From Trematomus loennbergii (taxonomy: Eukaryota > Chordata > Actinopteri > Perciformes > Nototheniidae), in NCBI GenBank assembly GCA_012861695.1, contig JAAOOA010000201.1:186001-250000 (forward strand): a stretch of DNA of 64,000 bases, in the 5' to 3' direction. Shown here in pieces: positions 60,083 to 64,000 of this stretch. Below the pieces are notes generated by a model. The model did no database searches, was not told where the DNA came from, and saw only the letters and a list, made by a program, of their open reading frames with translations. A program made the translations under genes and the position numbers. Every line of letters starts with the position of its first letter. The first letter of the stretch is position 1.

Positions 60083-60694
60083 TTAACCCTTATGTTGTGT
60101 TGGGGTCTCCCGTGACCCGTTTCAAGTTAAAATTATATAATAACTACCCTCTAGTTTTTTTTTATTGGAGCAAGGCTTCATGATATCCTCCACAACAGCT
60201 ATACAAACTACAAAACAGATTTTGACCATTTTAGCCAAGTCTGAAGGTCTCTAAAAAAAAAGTGTATCATTTGGTGTTGGGGTCTGGGAGACCCAGCAGA
60301 ATTGTTGTGGGTGACTCGAGGTCAAATTTGGCCCAATCAAGATTCATCCTTGACTTAAGACACCCCTCCCCCACCCCCTTCATACACTGTAACAATCATT
60401 TGTTCGCAACATGCACCTGGTCTCCCCTCCCTCTGGCCCCCTCCCCCCACGGGAACACTTGAACCTGAACATGCACGTGTTCAATATGTGGTGTGATGTG
60501 TTTTGGGGCCATACAATACAATTACACCAGGATTGTACGTTTATGGATGCATAATAAGTTAGTTATGATGTAGTTTAAACAATATAGGATGATAGTCATT
60601 TTTTGAGTGTTTTGGACTGAGATAAATCATGGGTCAAAATGTACCCGCGAACACCATGAACGCTAACAGCTTTCGAACACAACATAAGGGTTAA
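60083..60694. mobile_element. TTAA-anchored MITE (family E)
   Basis: TTAA then CCCTTATGTTGTGTT at the left; AACACAACATAAGGG then TTAA at the right, perfect inverted repeats of 15. Interior motifs include GTGTTGGGGTCTGGGAGACC and TCCCGTGACCCG. No transposase. Confidence 0.88.
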
Positions 60695-61693
60695 ATACAT
60701 TTGCTCATAATGAAGCAGCATTTAAGAATCATGTTAGAATAATAGAGCCTGCCAATTAGCAGGTCCGTAACGAGAAGATTTGGGTTTTTGATTTAACAGT
60801 AAAATACTTAAATGATAGAGAAAAAACAGCCGATGTTACAGTGACAAACACAATATTGCCTTTCAGAAAAAAAGGGAATCACATTGATCCATTGCAGTTA
60901 TTTTTTTAGGTGATTTAGCATTTTTCAGACAAAGAATGTGTAGAAAACAAACACATTTATTAAAAAAGGTTTGGAAAACCTACTGCATGTCACATACAGA
61001 CACATTGAGGGATATACTGTCACACAGATGGATGTGAAACACCTTAGAACATGTGGGTGAAACCACAGAGATGTTTTTCTTCATCTGTGGAGACATTTCC
61101 TCTGGTAAAAGCCCTGTGAGTGACACACAAATAATTTTTCTTCTCATCCACTCACAACGTCCTACTCACACCAAACTCATTCAAATCGCTGTCATATTTC
61201 TTATTGTTGTGGCTTCAGTTTGGTGTTTTCTCCCCAGAAGTTTTACAGTCTGAACTGTACCTGTGTTGGGGGCATGTGTGTGTCACTCAGTGTGAGGTGG
61301 TCTTTCCTTCAGATCATGTTCAATCCCCTCCATATGATGTGAAGGTACTGTAATGGAAAATGCCCCTCATATGGAAACAATTGATCTCTGCACTTGAAGT
61401 AATTCAGATTATTATGTTAATAGCATGGGTTGGAAAATAGGCAAATTAGCCTGCTTCTGTAGAAATTCAGCAGATGAGTAGTTTGTTCCTGTGTGAGTCT
61501 GTATTACATCTTTTGTCATGTACACTTATTTAATTATCTGATTTAACATCAGCATTGACCTTTAATTAGCAATTAAGGTTTCAGACTTTCTGAATTATTA
61601 TAAACACTGCTGTGGTTTGGTTTCAATAAATGATATGATTGTATCACGCATATGTGTAGGTGAATACATATAATCTTCCATTGTGATTTACTG

Positions 61694-61837
61694 GCAGAGG
61701 AAGCCGAGCGCATATTTGCTGAGAATGGTTTTAAAATTGTGTTCAATCAGCATTTTGGTCAGCGCTATCAAGATGAAGATGGAAACATGACTGTGGCGGA
61801 AAAACAGTTTTTTCACATGAACAATATTTATCTCTAG
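61694..61837 (+). other. Unassigned exon-like open frame
   Basis: After an acceptor-like TTTACTGGCAG the frame AEEAERIFAENGFKIVFNQH, then FGQRYQDEDGNMTVAEKQFF and a stop, looks protein-like: balanced composition and charged helix-like spacing, in AT-rich surroundings. No family is recognised and no partner exons were found, so it may be a retained exon, a pseudogene piece or a transposon fragment. Confidence 0.25.
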
Positions 61838-62273
61838 ATTTTGCAGAAACCTGTCACCTAACCTTGCATTACGTCTTAAACAAATGCTTCATCTTCTCCA
61901 CATATTGATTTTTGCATGATCATTTTTAATTGTGCATCTTTTTTCTCAAATGTTGATCCAAGATAATTCAGCAATATGGTTTTGCACAAGTTAAAGAGAG
62001 TCAAACGTCTGCATTTCCTTGCAGCATAATGTAGATTAAAGGTGCACACACACTCCACATTTACAGTCAAACACTCTCCTCTGCGTGTGGTCATATGTGA
62101 ATTTAATGGAATCTAATGTTTAATAATGTCGTTGTCTATTTTGAATTTTCACATACTCACTGACGCCTAGTAATAATGAAATTAAGACAAAGATCAGTTT
62201 TGCTGTTCTTGTTTCTTTGAAAATGACAAAATCTTCCACCCAGCTCTTAAGAACAGTAAGACTGAAAGTATCA

Positions 62274-62277
<4 letters not shown>

Positions 62278-62338
<61 letters not shown>

Positions 62339-62395
62339 GTGTGTGTGTGGTGTGTGTGTGTGTGTGTGTGTGGTGTGTGTGTGTGTGTGTGTTGC
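62278..62395. repeat. (TG)n microsatellite
   Basis: TG dinucleotides with a few GTTG and GTGG breaks. It ends at TTGCATGCATG about 45 bp before the long palindrome. Confidence 0.95.
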
Positions 62396-62442
62396 ATGCA
62401 TGTAGCAGCTGCGCGTGTGTAACTGCCCCGCCCCCTCGCATG

Positions 62443-62956
62443 TATGAAGGTAGATATGGTACAAAATGCGAGAGCTTGTAAAACCTGATGTGAGCACTTG
62501 CAGAAAAGAAATCTGAGCTTGTGTGCATACATTTACACTTGTATAAAATATCCATGTATCTGTGAACCACATTTGAAGTCACAGAAAAAAAAAAAAGTTT
62601 TGTAGCTTGTAGGAAAAAATGAACTCAGTGATGAAATGTTCACTTGCAGGAAAATATATATTTTTTAATACATTTTCCATTACAACTGCAACTTGGTTAT
62701 TACAACCTCTCAAATCAGTCATTACAAAATTAAAAAATATATATTTTTCTGCAAGTGAACATTTCATCACTGAGTTAATTTTTTTTCTACAAGCTACAAA
62801 ACTTTTTTTTTTCTTCTGTGACTTCAAATGTGGTTCACAGATACGTGGATATTTTATACAAGTGTAAATGTATGCACACAAGCTCAGAGTTTTTTTCTGC
62901 AAGTGCTCACATCAGGTTTTACAAGCTCTCGCATTTTGCACCATAGCTACCTTCAT
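62443..62956. other. Long palindrome, arms about 227 bp
   Basis: Left arm 62443-62669 (from TATGAAGGTAG to ATATATTTTTTAAT) is the reverse complement of right arm 62729-62956, with few mismatches and different poly-A/T lengths. The spacer is about 59 bases. Weaker likeness extends a little outward (CCCGCCCCCTCGC against GCAAGCAGGCGGGG). Probably a foldback transposon; no target duplication was clear. Confidence 0.85.
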
Positions 62957-63544
62957 AGCAAGCAGGCGGGGAGAGATCTCTCGTCTGGATTGGAAGATCG
63001 GAAATACAAAAAATACATCATAGAGGTTTTTTTTGTCTTTTTGCATATTAGAAACGGAGTTGGCGACACTAAGACTGCAATATAATGTTTGTGTAGCAAT
63101 AATACATGACATATATTTTTTGTCTGAGTCTGTGTGAAGGGACAAGGACTAAATTACAGCCTCGATATATGCAGGTTTTTATGTTTTTTATGCAGCTAAA
63201 AACAGCTATTAGTGATTAAAACAGAGGCATTGTATAGTATGTCAAACAATCAAAATGTTGTCGAAAATGTCATGATACGGTAAAGAGTCAGAGTATAGTT
63301 TGTTGGGACAAAGCCTTAAAAGCATATTTAAAAAATGCCCGTCAAGCTAGCTAAGTTAGCTAGCTCAACCACCAAGGCTCACTTTGACTTACGTTTTGTA
63401 TGATTCCTCTTTGTTGGACGATGTGGTACATTTTGAAATTCACAAGTTGAAATTCGCAAGTTGAAATTCGCAAGTTGAAATCGACGCGGTTTCTCGGCGA
63501 ACAGATTTTATTATCGCAGCATTTGAAGTTTTAGTTTTTTAGAG

Positions 63545-63680
63545 CAGACAATTGAACCCCCCCACGCACATTCATCACATACATTCATCACATACATTCA
63601 TCACATACATTCATCACACACATTTATCACATACATTCATCACACACATTCATCACATACATTCATCACATACATTCCCG
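63545..63680. repeat. 12-bp tandem repeat
   Basis: About ten units of ACATTCATCACA with T/C variation. The open frame across it is low complexity. Confidence 0.85.
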
Positions 63681-63688
63681 TGTAGCAT

Positions 63689-63763
63689 ACCTCAGGCAGG
63701 GTTCGAACCTGCCGCGTTGCAACGTTTGAAGTCGACATCCTTTTCCACTGGACCATCTCAGGT
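63689..63763 (-). other. tRNA-like sequence (tRNA pseudogene or SINE head)
   Basis: 75 nt on the minus strand: acceptor strands ACCTGAG and CTGAGGT pair with one mismatch; the T arm GCAGG-TTCGAAC-CCTGC is perfect; TGGTCCAGTGGA fits box A. No sound anticodon stem could be folded, so a functional tRNA is unlikely and no identity is given. Confidence 0.4.
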
Positions 63764-64000
63764 GGCAATCGACAAACAGAACCAGAAAGAGTAGAAGATC
63801 AGTTTTGAAACTTTCCCTTCCTCAACCTGCAGAGAAACAAGGCTTTCTCCCAAAAATACTCTTAAAATTAAACACTTCTTAAATTGTTTAAAGGTTTAAA
63901 TTACTTATTATCAAACCCATGTCCTAAATACACCTGAGCAGGTTCCTAATAACTTCACCTATTTGATGTGAGACAATTCGACAAGCCAGATATCTTAATC

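Larger units (their letters stand above)
57786..64000. other. Right flank without recognised genes
   Basis: Besides the SINEs, MITE, palindrome and repeats listed, this is AT-rich sequence with short frames only. AGTCATAGTATAGCATGTCG-like motifs near 58590 and 63230 look like diverged repeats. An ATC trinucleotide tract lies near 59036-59060. The promoter of lag3 and any left neighbour lie outside it. Confidence 0.5.

Overview
The window is vertebrate nuclear DNA, almost certainly from a percomorph-type teleost. It has GT-AG introns, CA/TG microsatellites, tRNA-derived SINEs with the usual fish tail, hAT and TTAA-anchored MITEs, and LINE fragments. It is not prokaryotic: most long open frames are simple repeats or shadows, and the real genes are split into short exons.

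Four genes are recognisable. (1) A CD27-like TNF receptor on the minus strand (coding exons 1031-5196; its membrane and tail exons are not visible). (2) tnfrsf1a (TNFR1) on the plus strand: 5' untranslated exon near 10.5 kb, CDS 12561-22623, ending in a death domain. (3) plekhg6, a RhoGEF with DH and PH domains, on the plus strand (25788-49968, 15 coding exons). (4) lag3 on the minus strand (50480-55645, eight coding exons: signal peptide, four Ig domains, membrane segment, tail with an F-x-A-L-E motif). plekhg6 and lag3 converge, and their poly(A) signals lie about 25 bp apart. From 55.8 kb to the right end no gene is identified.

From general knowledge, CD27, TNFRSF1A, PLEKHG6 and LAG3 all lie in human 12p13.31, so this is a conserved immune neighbourhood. 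Three genes act in lymphocyte or TNF signalling: CD27 is a costimulatory receptor, TNFR1 couples to TRADD-type adaptors, and LAG3 is an inhibitory receptor. plekhg6 is a syntenic passenger with a cytoskeletal role.

At least a dozen reading-frame breaks are spread over the exons of all four genes. Nearly all can be explained by loss of one base, usually in a short homopolymer, while splice sites and neighbouring codons look intact. This fits residual long-read assembly error better than four pseudogenes.

The introns and flanks are dense in mobile DNA: about nine TTAA-bounded MITEs, several hAT-type elements (two with exact 8-bp target duplications), two long foldback palindromes, a TA-flanked pogo-like element carrying an array of its own subterminal motif, tRNA-SINEs, an antisense LINE reverse transcriptase, and a 31-copy 57-bp minisatellite that grew inside a MITE in a tnfrsf1a intron. 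I see no clear sign of a new multi-gene system. The most unusual structures are these nested and amplified elements.
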